Shown one piece after another: positions 23,801-34,479 of a DNA stretch of 64,000 nt (the stretch's first letter is position 1; each line of letters starts with the position of its first letter). The translations under genes were made by a program, and so were the position numbers. Source of the stretch: Heliocidaris tuberculata (Eukaryota > Echinodermata > Echinoidea > Camarodonta > Echinometridae); NCBI GenBank assembly GCA_025618425.1, contig CM046850.1, positions 30,588,544 to 30,652,543 on the forward strand, read 5' to 3'. Below the pieces are notes generated by a model. The model saw nothing but the letters and a program-made list of their open reading frames with translations. It was not told the DNA's origin and made no database searches.

Positions 23801-23880
23801 CTCTCATACAAAAGTCTGTGATAGCTGAGTGCTACTACACAACAGGAGCACAATAAATGCAAAGACATCCAATTTCAATG
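20610..23880 (-). mobile_element. Decayed CR1/L2-like LINE, nearly full length
   Basis: It spans a 2A-like N-terminus, endonuclease, RT and a 3' tail. The tail (minus strand) reads AAAGCGCCTTGAGCAC, then GGCGCTATAGAAATC and ATTATTATTATC, the same architecture as the intact LINE at 39.9-43.3 kb. It has the same orientation as the host GPCR gene, within intron 1. A (TA)n run at about 20750-20802 lies in the 3' region. Confidence 0.85.
20867..23701 (-). pseudogene. Frameshifted LINE endonuclease/RT ORF
   Basis: Fragments in successive frames are: LIYWDINPNSGPSS (decayed 2A-like NPGP, near 23690); LRLCTINARCLCNKS (endonuclease start); HGHILDAILV and GISDHSAITCLL (endonuclease end, near 23040); SLDHESLKNYRPVCNLPFLF (RT, near 22110); VLLDLSSAFDTVD; GCGVPQGSDGGPTLF; YHLYADDIQLFVSF (active-site YADD, near 21640); and HITPILQNLHWLPVKERIIF (C-terminal). 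At least six frame changes separate these pieces. The protein is related to the intact ORF at 43297-39977, but the divergence suggests a different, older subfamily. Confidence 0.85.
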
Positions 23881-24346
23881 GTATCATTGTGATAGTGAAA
23901 GTGCCCCACACAAATACAGTATGGTCTATAGGTAAAACAGACATGGCTGTACATGCATATACTAGACCTCTTGAAAGAGGTTGTGATTAGCATTTATGAT
24001 GGAATGTTTCATCACAAATGTTAATGATTTAATATCCTCTTAACAATATTGGCACTACTATGAATTTCAGTATCATTAACAAGAAAGGACCAATAACAAT
24101 CTAATACCGGGATCAAATAGTATGATATATAATGATCACTTTCTATGCACCGGTGCCCATGGTGATTAATAAAACACATGGCGCCAGTCATTACATAATG
24201 ACAAAACTAATATGGACTTGTCTTGGGGTAATTTTTTTAACTGTTTGTATGCCAAAATGCTTAAGAGATCTCTAAATATTCATACACTGCACGTAGTCCA
24301 TTTTGACGGTCCATTATGTAGCCAAAAGTGAATCTGGAAAATTGAA
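23881..24346. other. No gene recognised
   Basis: Non-coding intronic DNA upstream of the decayed LINE; possibly includes its 5' UTR. Confidence 0.4.
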
Positions 24347-24842
24347 ATTTTTTTGCCGATTTGTAATCCCATGCACATGGGATCACAAATCGGCAAAAAA
24401 AAAAATTATCCGCACATATTTCACCACAGAATCCTTTTTAAAAAGCGTTCAAGACAAATTATGCAAAATGCCCAAAGTTGCTTCTTCGGCAACAAAGCTG
24501 AGATTTTTTGGAGACAACATGGGACCACGAATCCACAAAAAAAAATTCAACGGAAAAAAACTTTTCAAGGTTCTTAAAATTTCAAGTCGACTAACGGAGG
24601 ATCGCCCTCCTCTGAAATGCTATTGCATGCTGGATTATCTGAGGCCTACGAATTTTGATTAGCAGTTTTAATTACCAGCGTTCAAAAACGATTAAGTGTT
24701 CTGCACACTCCATGATAATTTTGACCTAGCTACACCTGATTAATTTACCACCCCTACTCTGATGACATAATGAATGGCCTTCCATGCTTTATCCGCACAT
24801 ATTTCACCACAGAATCCTTTTTAAACAGCGCTCAAGACAAAT
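24347..24842. repeat. Hairpin plus dispersed repeat
   Basis: TTGCCGATTTGTAATCCCAT and its inverted ATGGGATCACAAATCGGCAA form a hairpin of about 25-bp arms at 24347-24405. The following sequence (ATCCGCACATATTTCACCAC..., 24409-24465) recurs in direct orientation at 24790-24842. Part of it (GGAGACAAC...AATCCACAAA...TCGACTA) recurs at 46505-46617. Confidence 0.6.
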
Positions 24843-25109
24843 CTCTCCAATTTCAATAACTAGCCATTCGATGTAAATTTACGATTGACCCGATTGATCG
24901 AACACTACATACTTTTTATTTCAAAATCCAACCCCCCAAGAAATGGGAGAGAGAGAGAGAGTGATATATTTTTCATGACTAGAAGACACGCTCTCATATG
25001 AAAACTAATGTCATTAAAGACATACCTTTTCACCACTTTATAGTTAATCAGAATCATGAACCCAGTGCATCTTTCCTTTCTTTCCTCTCCTAAAGTGCAT
25101 AGAGACATG

Positions 25110-25172
25110 CAATTTTGCTTATGTGTAATGCGCTATATAAAAATGTTTGATTATTATTATTATTATTAATAA
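25110..25172 (+). mobile_element. LINE/SINE 3' tail remnant
   Basis: AATGCGCTATATAAAAATGT followed by (ATT)n. It matches the GCGCTATA-(ATT)n retroelement tails in the window; no body is recognisable. Confidence 0.55.
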
Positions 25173-25393
25173 TTATTCCCTTTATCATGTTTATCAAAGC
25201 ACAAATACGTAGGAAAAAGAAGATTGGATAGAAGAAAGTTTTAACTATAGTCTCATGTTTTTCTCCTGATATGAAAAGACGTTTGTACGAGACTATTTTG
25301 GTATTCCATCAATGATTTCCAGTAAATTTTTGTGTACACTATAAGCTAGGACTTTTCGACCCCGCACAACAATCCAAAGATATAGTCCGGGAG

Positions 25394-26583
25394 CCTGTCC
25401 CGAAATAGTCACCCCATTTTACCCATAAGATTTGACCCCATAAAATTGTCCATCGAGAAGGGGGTGTCAGATCCCCTGAAATGAAAACCCCAAAGTGCCC
25501 TTTGACAATGCTTTGCCCCCAAAATGCTCTGTATGCAAAGAAAAAGCATTTTCTTACCTTCTGACTATGATAATTCAAAAGCGTTTCATTCAATTCACTT
25601 TAGATTTTCATAACATAATTTTGAGTATAATAATCTTCTTGAGGTGCAATTTGGTGTTAATTGGTATTTTGGTTAATAAGTTATTACATTGTGAAAAATG
25701 TATTGCTTTCTTAAAAGTAGCCAAAAAATATTGTCAGGATTATGTAAACACAGCCATTGACCATCTGACAAGGCATAAAAGCGCAGCTTGCTTGGTATCT
25801 ATGCAATTAACACATGAATAGTACATTTCAGCCTGGCAGTCACATACCACAGATACCTGAAAAGCTCTTCTATTATGCCTTGTCAAACAGGTGAAGATAG
25901 ACAATGGGTGTGTTTACATAATCCTGACAATATTTTTTGGCTACTTTTGAGAAAGCAATACTTTTTTCACAATTTAATAACTTAATAACCAAAAGGCCAA
26001 TTAACACCAAATTGTACCTCAAGAAGATTATTATACTCAAAATTATGTTATGAAAATTTACAGTGAATTGAATGAAACGCTTTTGAATTATCATAGTCAG
26101 AAAGTAAGAAAATGGTTTCCATACAGAGCATTTTGGGGGGCAAAGTGTTGTCAAAGGGCACTTTGGGGTTTTCATTTCAGGGGATCTGACACCCCCTTCT
26201 CGATGGACAATTTTGTCAGTTTCTATATTTTTTGAATGTCCATCCATAGCTCTTCCTTCTGACAAAATTTGGTCTCTGGGCTTTAAGGGGAAAAATTTAC
26301 CCCAATTTTTAGGTGCTGTCTTACACCTCATCCCGACGGAAATTTTTGTCAGTTTTTTGTGTTTTGTAATGTCCAGTCATACTACTACCTACTGACAAAG
26401 TTTGGTGTATGGGTGAGATGGGGTGAAATCGACCCGACTTTGGGGTTCCTTTTGGGGGCTCTGGGGGCTTAACCCGGCGACTACGGTCAGGCTGACAACC
26501 TTTTTGTCAATGACTTAGATGGTCTAAGTAACTTTACTGGGTCAAATCTTATGGGTAAAATGGGGTGACTATTTCGGGACAGG
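25394..26583. mobile_element. Large foldback element (~1.2 kb)
   Basis: The outermost ends are exact inverted repeats (CCTGTCCCGAAATAGTCACC and onward, more than 40 bp). The arms (about 25394-25760 and 25880-26220) are long and highly similar, for example AAAATTATGTTATGAAAAT on one arm and ATTTTCATAACATAATTTT on the other. About 300 bp unique to the right side (26220-26530) separates the right arm from its terminal repeat, and there is a loop of about 110 bp. No transposase is present. I could not define a target duplication. Superfamily unknown. Confidence 0.82.
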
Positions 26584-26599
26584 CCCCTGGCCTAATAGC

Positions 26600-26880
26600 A
26601 TGTGTTCTCATTACGAGATTGAAAAGTGGTTCGCGCTATTGTGGGGCGGCCCATGGCGCGCTCCAGGGAGGTCTACTGGTACGCCGCGGGTTCACACCAG
26701 TCCTGCAGAGGGTAGCGCGATCTATCTTGGCACTCTCTGCACAGTAAACTGCGAATAGGCGCGCTCGTGGGGCGCGCCAGGGAGGTCCACTGGAATGCCG
26801 AGTTCACACCTGCAGAAGGTAGCGCAATCTATCTTAGCACTCTCTGCACAGTAAACTGCGAATAGGCCCGCTCTAGATCG
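26600..26880. repeat. GC-rich two-unit tandem repeat
   Basis: Two ~115-bp units share CCAGGGAGGTC, TTCACACC, GTAGCGC-ATCTATCTT and CACTCTCTGCACAGTAAACT in the same order. The block is markedly richer in GC and CpG (GCGCGC words) than its AT-rich surroundings. Confidence 0.7.
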
Positions 26881-27618
26881 CGCTATCTCTTGTGGACAAG
26901 AGGAAAAGTTTAGAAGATTAAGAAAATTCTAAAGAAATTTAAGCTTACAAAATACGAATCTATTTGAAGACATGTATATTAGTAATCGAATATATTTCAT
27001 GAATTTGTTCTTTTTTAGTAAACTGTGTAATATGAATTGAGTTATTTTTGAAAAACTATCGTGGACCATCCCCCCCCCCCCCCCAGAGGTGGTTTTATCA
27101 ACAAATCCAAGAAATCTGACAATTTTTTTTATTTTTTTTTTAGGGCTTACCGTACTGTACACAATAACAACCAGAAATGATCTAACGTATATACCGTACC
27201 TCTGAGGACAAGGCTGTTTATCTAGAAATTTCGTTTCATTTAAACGAATCAACAAAATCATAGCTTAGATACAAACTACAAGAAACGCGCATCCTCCTGT
27301 CATCTCTGTTTGTTTTTATTTCTGTCTTCTGTATTGGCTTTTTAATCAGCTTAATGGCTATCGGCATCTCGGTGAACCTTCCTTGATAATTCATCATCAC
27401 TTGATGAGGCATGAACAAAGAAAATATATTTTTTTTTACAAGCTTTGAGTCTATTTTGCTTTAAATAACATTTATATTCATTACGCTCTTCAATAATAGA
27501 TGCGCTGTTAACAAAGATGGAAACGAAGGAAAGAGAGATTAGATTAATAATATTGACCTCCAGGTTTTGTTGATGTAATACAACATGTACGGTACATTAA
27601 TGACTTTGTGTAGTCTCT
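26881..27618. other. No gene recognised
   Basis: AT-rich DNA with a C run near 27069-27084 and a T run near 27122-27141. Confidence 0.5.
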
Positions 27619-28265
27619 ATTTTGCTTTCTCTCCCCCCCCCCCTTCTCTCTTTCTCTCTATTCATTTATCTTTTCGGTCTTTCTATTTCTATATTTATCT
27701 TTACATCTCTCTCTTTCTCTCTCTCTCTCCCTTTCTATTTCTCTTTTCTGTCTTTCTATTTCTATATCTATCTATACATCTCTCTCTCTCTCTCTCTCCC
27801 TCTCAATTCATTTATCCTTTCTGTCTTTCTATTTCTATATCTATCTATACAGCTCTCTCTCTCTCTTTCTATTTATCTTGTCTGTATTTCTATTTCTATA
27901 TCTATAGATACATATCTCTCTATCTCTCTCTCTCTCTCTATTCATTTATCTTTTCTGTCTTTCTATTTCTATGATATATAGAAATAGAAAGACAGAAAAG
28001 ATAAATATTCATCTATCTCTCTCTCTCTCCATTGATCTTTTCTGTCTTTCTATTTCTATATCTATCTATACATCTCTCTCTTTCTCTCTCTCAATCTCTC
28101 TTTTCTGTCTTTCTATTTCTATATCTATCTATACATCTCTCTCTCTCTCTCTCTCACTCCATTTATATTTCTGTCTTTCTATTTCTATATCTATCTATAC
28201 ATCTCTCTCTCTCTCTCTCTCACTCCATTTATATTTCTGTTTTTCTATTTCTATATCTATCTATA

Positions 28266-28302
<37 letters not shown>

Positions 28303-28451
28303 ATTTATATTTCTGTCTTTCTATTTCTTTATCCATCTCTCCCTCTCTTTTTCTCTTTATCTTTTCTGTCTTTTTATTTCTATATTTATCTACACATCTC
28401 TCTCTCTCTCTCCAATTCTCTTCTCTGTCTTTCTATGTCTTTACCTACACA

Positions 28452-28486
<35 letters not shown>

Positions 28487-28492
28487 ACCTCC
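27619..28492. repeat. Pyrimidine-rich minisatellite
   Basis: At least nine copies of a unit of roughly 70-95 bp built from TCTGTCTTTCTATTTCTATA, TCTATCTATACATC and a (CT)n spacer of variable length. One partial unit is inverted (see the hairpin at 27944-28006). The long Ser/Leu-rich frames are artefacts of the repeat. Confidence 0.9.
27944..28006. repeat. Perfect 29-bp inverted repeat inside the minisatellite
   Basis: The arm at 27944-27972 is perfectly reverse-complemented at 27978-28006 around the 5-nt loop GATAT. The left arm is ordinary repeat sequence, so the right arm is an inverted copy of part of the unit. Confidence 0.92.
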
Positions 28493-28613
28493 CCATCCCT
28501 CTTCCCTTGCTGTTACATACGTCACAATGCCTTATTTTATTTATTTTTTCTCGATCCACTAGACTAATTTTTTATGTACAATTTTCTTTATGAGAGAAAA
28601 CAATAAAAACTTA

Positions 28614-28745
28614 TTTTAAAAAATCAAAGGTACACCCTACTATATGATGTGTACGTGTGAGTATGCTCTAGGGAGTATCTTTCATGAAAAATCTCGTTAT
28701 CGTAATCGTTCTTGGACAAAATTGTGACCCACGCTTTAGAATTAT
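28614..28745. repeat. Dispersed repeat (AAAGGTACACCCTA), relative of 15085-15210
   Basis: AAAGGTACACCCTACTATAT and CTCGTTATCGT-ATCG-T-TTGGACAAA-TGTGACC recur around 15090-15215, where an inverted terminal word (GTACCTTTAA) is also present. Non-coding. Confidence 0.55.
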
Positions 28746-28789
28746 TTGGAAGTTGCAACAACAAGAAAAAGGAAACAATTTGGCAACTG

Positions 28790-29095
28790 AATTTGCCCAA
28801 CCACACAATATTTATTACCCAACAGCTGGACAAATAGAGGGTTGGGCAATCCTATTGGGTAAAATTGGTTGGGCAAATAATTACCCAACTGAGAATATAA
28901 CCAACAGTTGGGCAATTGTAGAGTTGAGTAAAATCTGATGGGTCACCAACTGATGGGCAATTTAATTTGCCCAACAACATAGTAAATGGATTGCCCAACA
29001 TCAGTTGGGCAAATTTTAACCAATAGTTGTGTGGAAAGTATGTTGCCCAGTGTTGGTTAAAAGTTGGGCATTTTTTTGCCCAATTCTTTTAAGAT
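28790..29095. repeat. Clustered TTGGGCAA / TTGCCCAA palindromic repeat
   Basis: About a dozen TTGGGCA, TTGCCCAA and TTACCCAA words occur in both orientations within 300 bp, so most of the region can fold into alternative stems. It resembles the smaller AACCAAC/GTTGGTT cluster at 1609-1755. No ORF. Confidence 0.7.
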
Positions 29096-30445
29096 TGTAC
29101 TAATGTATTTTAGAGCAAAACATAAGACCTCGAATTTGATCATTATCATGATGGTGACAGAATCCGTATCCTACGTGTTTCCGATTGTGAAAAATAATCA
29201 CCTTGCTCGTCAGCCATGCATGGTGAACTGCGAAGATTAGATTCACCTGTAACTCACCTTATGTTGTAAGGTTAATTATTGTATGTTCTAAATATTAGCT
29301 ATTCAATTCATCTTCTATTGTACTTCGATTAAAAAATGTTCTGAACAAAAGTTATATACTCATTTCCTATCGCACTTTAAGGAAGTATCTGAATAGGAGG
29401 TATACAATTCATCTCCTATTGTACTTTGGAGTCTGCTTTTTGACAAAGATAAGCCTGAGTATTTCACTTTTGATGTTATACCTTGTCGCACCATGACTAA
29501 CATATTACCCCAACAGAATTAATAAAATTATTGTAAATTAAAAACTGCACCTGTAAACTATCTGATTAAACTCATCTTCGTGCTTCTGTAATTTTGTTTG
29601 AATATTAAGTTACGCGATTACTGTTGTACCTTGTCATAAATTGATTGAAGACAAGACGATGTGTTGATCACAGTCATGGACTAGGTAAAAATTATTTATT
29701 CTTAGAATCTTGGAACTCTCAATGGTTTGAGACCAAATCTAGTATTAGTTTTCTTCAATCAGCCTTGACAAGTTTGTCGCCCTTTGAATACACTGGGGGT
29801 TTTTTTAATTAACTCTTTTCCCCGTATTTCGAGATTTAAAAACCAAAACAGACCCATAGAAGTCAGTTGTAAAAAGCAGTTTCATCAATCATATATATTC
29901 AAATTTGAGTTATTCCGCAATAACATGAGAAATTTATCACCGACGGATATACTAAATAATCAATAAAACATGTGGTTTCACAAAGATGCAGGAGTTCCTG
30001 GCAAACTTTTAGAGGATTTAAAAAACACCCTAATATGTCCACTAAAATTAGAATAAATAGGAATAATCATGATAATAATGATGAGCTCTACCTTTAAGGT
30101 AATTTCTAATTTAGTTCATCTTTTTATATCTCTGTATCTTCCTGTTATAGCATTTTGTCCTTAGAAGATATACAGTAGGTCCACACGTTTCAGCAAGAGT
30201 TTTTCATTCCTTTTGACACGTTTCATGAATGTGCTATATCCAGAATATGCCACTCATTTCACCTGAGTACCTGGCATTCAAAATGAAATGAAGGGCATAA
30301 TAATTTAGGGGCTTTAGATCACGAACATCGTGGTATTCGAATTCATAATTGTTTAATGGTTTTAATAATGTATTTCTTTCCTTCATTATTTTTTGATGGT
30401 TTTTCTCATCATACTAATATAATCATTCATTTTTTTCAGTCATTC

Positions 30446-30479
<34 letters not shown>

Positions 30480-30616
30480 TTTGTTAGTGTTGTTTGTTGC
30501 TGTAATGTTGCTTTCGTTCGTAAACTTTTTACGTGAATTGAAATATCATCATCTTTATTTTTTGCCTGTATTGTTATTACGACATTGAGAGAACAAGAAT
30601 TTGCATATCCCATCTT
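29096..30616. other. No gene recognised
   Basis: AT-rich intronic DNA. ATTCATCTYCTATTGTACTT recurs near 29306 and 29407. A T run lies at about 30451-30482. Confidence 0.5.
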
Positions 30617-30722
30617 CAGTGCGTATCAAAAAACTTACACACTTTGAAAATATCCTCCAAGATCATAATTTTCACAATATCGATATGTTTTTTTCTTATA
30701 CGATTATGGGTGAGGGTCAGTT
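30617..30722 (+). repeat. Dispersed repeat, left member of an inverted pair
   Basis: GTGCGTATC, ACACACTTTGAAAATATCCT and ATATCGATATG recur in the same order, inverted, at 37062-37170. The two copies flank the IS630-like composite. Confidence 0.65.
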
Positions 30723-30776
30723 CCATCGGATGACACTATGAGTACTGACAATATTTTTCGCTTGAGTGAGTATATA

Positions 30777-31050
30777 GGTTTTCCAGGTCAAATGTCCACT
30801 GATTGGAACCAATCATCCATATAGGCAGTACAGATGTCCATGTAGGTTAATAAATGTCCACATTAGAATGTGGATGTCCATGTAGGGAGTTCAAATGTCC
30901 ATGTAGGTTCGAAGTGTCCGTATGTACATGTCAAATATCCGATTAGGGAGACCAAAAGTCATATAGGGAACTGAATGTCCATGTAGAGAGAGTAATATCC
31001 AACTTGGGAAAACAAATGTCGAATAGTGATCTCAATTGTCCATAGTTTAT
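30777..31050 (+). repeat. Subterminal iterated motif array, left end (outer copy)
   Basis: About 13 degenerate units of roughly 20-23 bp follow the terminal repeat, with consensus near AAATGTCCATGTAGGGAGTT. The first unit overlaps the terminal repeat itself (CAAATGTCC). The array recurs with few changes at 31313-31586. Confidence 0.85.
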
Positions 31051-31312
31051 AACAGTGCTTTCTTGAACATCATACCCTCATCGTTCAAACAATATTTTTT
31101 GTATATGCAAACATCACGTTACATCAAACACAGGACTACGGAATTTTTCTGCTTTCTCTTGAAACTTGCGTGTATTTTAAACAAAATTCAAAGTATATTC
31201 TGTGAATATATATTTCTTTTCAAAAACATCACAAAAAATATCCATCAAAAATATACAGTCATGTGCACTTTTGTATATGATCACAAACTATATATCAATG
31301 GCTTTCATATTA

Positions 31313-31586
31313 GGTTTTCCAGGTCAAATGTCCACTGATTGGAACCAAACATCCATATAGGCAGTACAGATGTCCATGTAGGTTAATAAATGTCCACATT
31401 ATAATGTGGATGTCCATGTAGGGAGTTCAAATGTCCATGTAGGTTCGAAGTGTCCGTATGTACATGTCAAATATCCGATTAGGGAGACCAAAAGTCATAT
31501 AGGGAACTGAATGTCCATGTAGAGAGAGTAATATCCAACTTGGGAAAACAAATGTCGAATAGTGATCTCAATTGTCCATAGTTTAT
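31313..31586 (+). repeat. Subterminal iterated motif array, left end (inner copy)
   Basis: A nearly identical second copy of the left array, preserving unit order. Only scattered substitutions separate it from 30777-31050. Confidence 0.85.
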
Positions 31587-32335
31587 AACAGTGCTTTCTC
31601 GAACATCATACCCTCATCGTTCAAACAATATTTTTTGTATATTGCAAACATCACGGTACATCAAACACAGGACTACGGAATTTTTCTGCTTTCTCTTGAA
31701 ACTTGCGTGTATTTTAAACAAAATTCAAAGTATATTCTGTGAATATATATTTCTTTTCAAAAACATCACAAAAAATATCCATCAAAAATATACAGTCATG
31801 TGCACTTTTGTATATGATCACAAACTATATATCAATGGCTTTCAGATTATAGATAAGTTTCTTTTGCACAACCTGACTAGAAAACACAATTTCTTCACTC
31901 ATATAGCTTATGGGGCATATCAAACAAATTTCCACAAAATATATTCTGCATAATCTTATTGTTCGTGTTTCTTTTTTCTTTAAATGAAAACAAATATTAA
32001 TGACATTCAATTTTCTAAGGAAAACGGGAAAACGATTTCTTCAATCTTTTTACCTGATGTTTTCTCTCCATTAAAAACTTATTTAGATGCAAATGTCAAT
32101 GTACTCTCAATACCTTCACACTTTCGGTATATGTATGAATATATATATTTACACATATAAATGTTCTTTAAAGTGTTCTATATATTTCCTTAAATTAAAA
32201 AAGGTGGAAAATCTAAAGTTTTAGCTTTCACTTGTTTCCATTACCTGCTGCTCAACAACATAATCCAAATATTCTCCACAAAAACAAAAACAAATAAAAA
32301 AAACTTAACATTCTGGAGAGTCTTTGCGGATTGTC

Positions 32336-33358
32336 TTACATCAAAATGTCATTCTGCCTCATGCATTCAGGTAAGTATCTCTGCATTCGCCGGAATAGGT
32401 TCTGGCTCAAGCGTGGGGTGATGACGTCGACAACTTGCTCTGCAATCTGTGCCAACGTCGCCATGCGCTCCTCGTGAGGATGAAGGAGAAGCTCTTCTCG
32501 GACGTTCGCTAACTCCCTTTTCACGGCAGCCTTCCAGGTAGAGAAACAGTTCTCAACGATGTTCAGAAACGGTGAGTATGGTGGAATGTTCCTGACCTCG
32601 GCATGATCTGGCAGGTTTGCATCTCGTGCTCGACCATGTGCTCGAGCATTGTCAAAGAGCATGCACGTGTTCTGATCGGCAACGAGAGGAACTTGCTCCA
32701 AGAAATGGTTGAACCTCTCTCCATTCATGCCACCTTGAATAAAGTCGTGATGAACAAGCCCTCTTCTGTTGCTCACTGCGAAGGTCATTGTCAGACTTGG
32801 TCCTCGGCGTCCTGTAACAACCCTCACTGCTCGTTGCCCACGCCTTGCACGACCACGGGTTCTCTTGGTCCAGAGATTGAACCCAGCTTCGTCAATGTAG
32901 ATGAGCTCCCTATTGACCCCAATGTTCATCATCCACACAGTGAACTCCATTCTGAGTCTCTTCGTCCTATCACTATTCCGCTCAGCCACGGCGTCCTCCA
33001 GCTTCTTCATCACGATCAAATTGGCGGTCAACATGTTGGATAAGGTCGAACGAGAAAAATGAGGGGCATTGGGGAGTCGAAGTCTAAGCTCTGCATTGAT
33101 TTGTTCCAGTGTAAATTCTGGATGTTCCCCAACAATTTGTACAGCTGTATCTCTTGTTTCATCGGTCACAAGTCTGCGACGACGACCACCACGTGCCACC
33201 GAAACTACCCCATCTCTTGCCTCTGCTCGACGGATGATACGATAGGCTGTATCGCGTTTGATGCCAAGAAGCCTTGCTACTTCCACATAGTCTTCTCCCT
33301 GCCTAAAGGCATCAAACAACCGCTGCTTATCTTCCTCTGATATCTTTGCGTAAGGCAT
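32336..33358 (-). CDS. IS630/Tc1/mariner-superfamily DDE transposase, intact
   Basis: A 340-residue DNA transposase that would cut and paste the surrounding element. It has an N-terminal helix-turn-helix region (about 10-45, YVEVARLLGIKRDTAYRIIR), a basic linker ARGGRRRR (55-62) of the GRPR type, a second helical DNA-binding region (about 65-112), and then an RNase-H-like core. Catalytic triad by eye: D156 in YIDEAGF, D236 in LFDNARAH and E269 in NIVEN, giving 32 residues between the last two, fewer than the 34 usual in Tc1. The start ATG is the first in the frame, and no intron is apparent. It is intact and flanked by terminal repeats, so possibly still functional. The plus-strand frame over this region is a shadow. 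Confidence 0.92.
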   Translation of the reverse strand: MPYAKISEEDKQRLFDAFRQGEDYVEVARLLGIKRDTAYRIIRRAEARDGVVSVARGGRRRRLVTDETRDTAVQIVGEHPEFTLEQINAELRLRLPNAPHFSRSTLSNMLTANLIVMKKLEDAVAERNSDRTKRLRMEFTVWMMNIGVNRELIYIDEAGFNLWTKRTRGRARRGQRAVRVVTGRRGPSLTMTFAVSNRRGLVHHDFIQGGMNGERFNHFLEQVPLVADQNTCMLFDNARAHGRARDANLPDHAEVRNIPPYSPFLNIVENCFSTWKAAVKRELANVREELLLHPHEERMATLAQIAEQVVDVITPRLSQNLFRRMQRYLPECMRQNDILM

Positions 33359-33726
33359 CTTTTCCGCTCACTTTGAACTGATAACTGTCAACTGACATAT
33401 GAATTACCTATACGACATTTGATTTACCTATGGAAGACTTACTGTTCTAATTTATGCAGGATTATGCAACAATTTTTATTGTGCGGACATTTGACTTCTC
33501 TATGGACATTTTCTTTACCTATTGGGACATTGGTTTTGCAAAGTTGACATTTGGTTTCCCTATTGAAAAGAATTTCTATTGTGCGGATATTTGACTTCTC
33601 TATGGACATCTTATGTACCTTTTGGGATATTGGTGTTGCTAAGGGGACATTTGATTTCCCTATTGACATTTGAATTACCTAATATGACACTTGCTCTGAC
33701 ACGGCGGACATTTGACCTGGAAAACC
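33359..33726 (-). repeat. Subterminal iterated motif array, right end (inner copy)
   Basis: About ten or more ~20-bp units of the type GGACATTTGACTTCYCTATK lie between the transposase start and the terminal repeat. Read inward from the end, they give the same AAATGTCCAT...GTC motif as the left array. The array repeats at 35488-35857. Confidence 0.85.
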
Positions 33727-34479
33727 TATTGCAGTGCTTTCTCGAACATCATACCCTCATCGTTCAAACAATATTTTTTGTATATTGCAAACATCACGGT
33801 ACATCAAACACAGGACTACGGATTTTTTTTGCTTTCTCTTGAAACTTGCGTGTATTTTAAACAAAATTCAAAGTATATAATGTGAATATATATTTGTTTT
33901 CAAAAACATCACAAAAAATATCCATCAAAAATATACAGTCATGTGCACTTTTGTATATGATCACAAACTATATATATCAATGGCTTTCAGATTATATATA
34001 GATAAGTTTCTTTTGCACAACCTGACTAGAAAACACAATTTCTTCACTCATGTAGCTTACGGGGCATATCAAACAAATTTCCACAAAATATATTCTGCAT
34101 AATCTTATTGTTCGTGTTTCTTTTTTCTTTAAATGAAAAAAAATATTAATGACATTCAATTTTCTAAGGAAAACGGGAAAACGATTTCTTCAATCTTTTT
34201 ACCTGATGTTTTCTCTCCATTAAAAACTCATTTAGATGCAAATGTCAATGTACTCTCAATACCTTCACACTTTCGGTATATGTATGTACATGTATACACA
34301 TATAAATGTTCTTTAAAGTGTTCTATATATTTCCTTAAATTAAAAAAGATGGAAAATCTAAAGTTTTAGCTTTCACTTGTTTCCATTACCTGCTGCTCAA
34401 CAACATAATCCAAATATTCTCCACAAAAACAAAGACAAATAAAACAACTTAACATTCTGGAGAGTCTTTGCGGATTGTC

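Noticed and set aside
27585..28567. Long Ser/Leu/Tyr-rich plus-strand frames
   Set aside because: Artefacts of the pyrimidine-rich minisatellite; several frames are open at once.
30777..31586. CRISPR-like array of short repeats
   Set aside because: Units are diverged, lack uniform spacers and belong to the ends of a eukaryotic DNA transposon with terminal repeats.
32603..33043. 146-codon plus-strand open frame over the transposase (with a copy at 34780-35187)
   Set aside because: It is the antisense of the transposase gene; the minus-strand frame has all catalytic motifs.
32336..33358. Bacterial contamination suggested by the IS630-like transposase
   Set aside because: It sits in continuous eukaryotic intron sequence with two near-identical copies, TA borders and AT-rich flanks.
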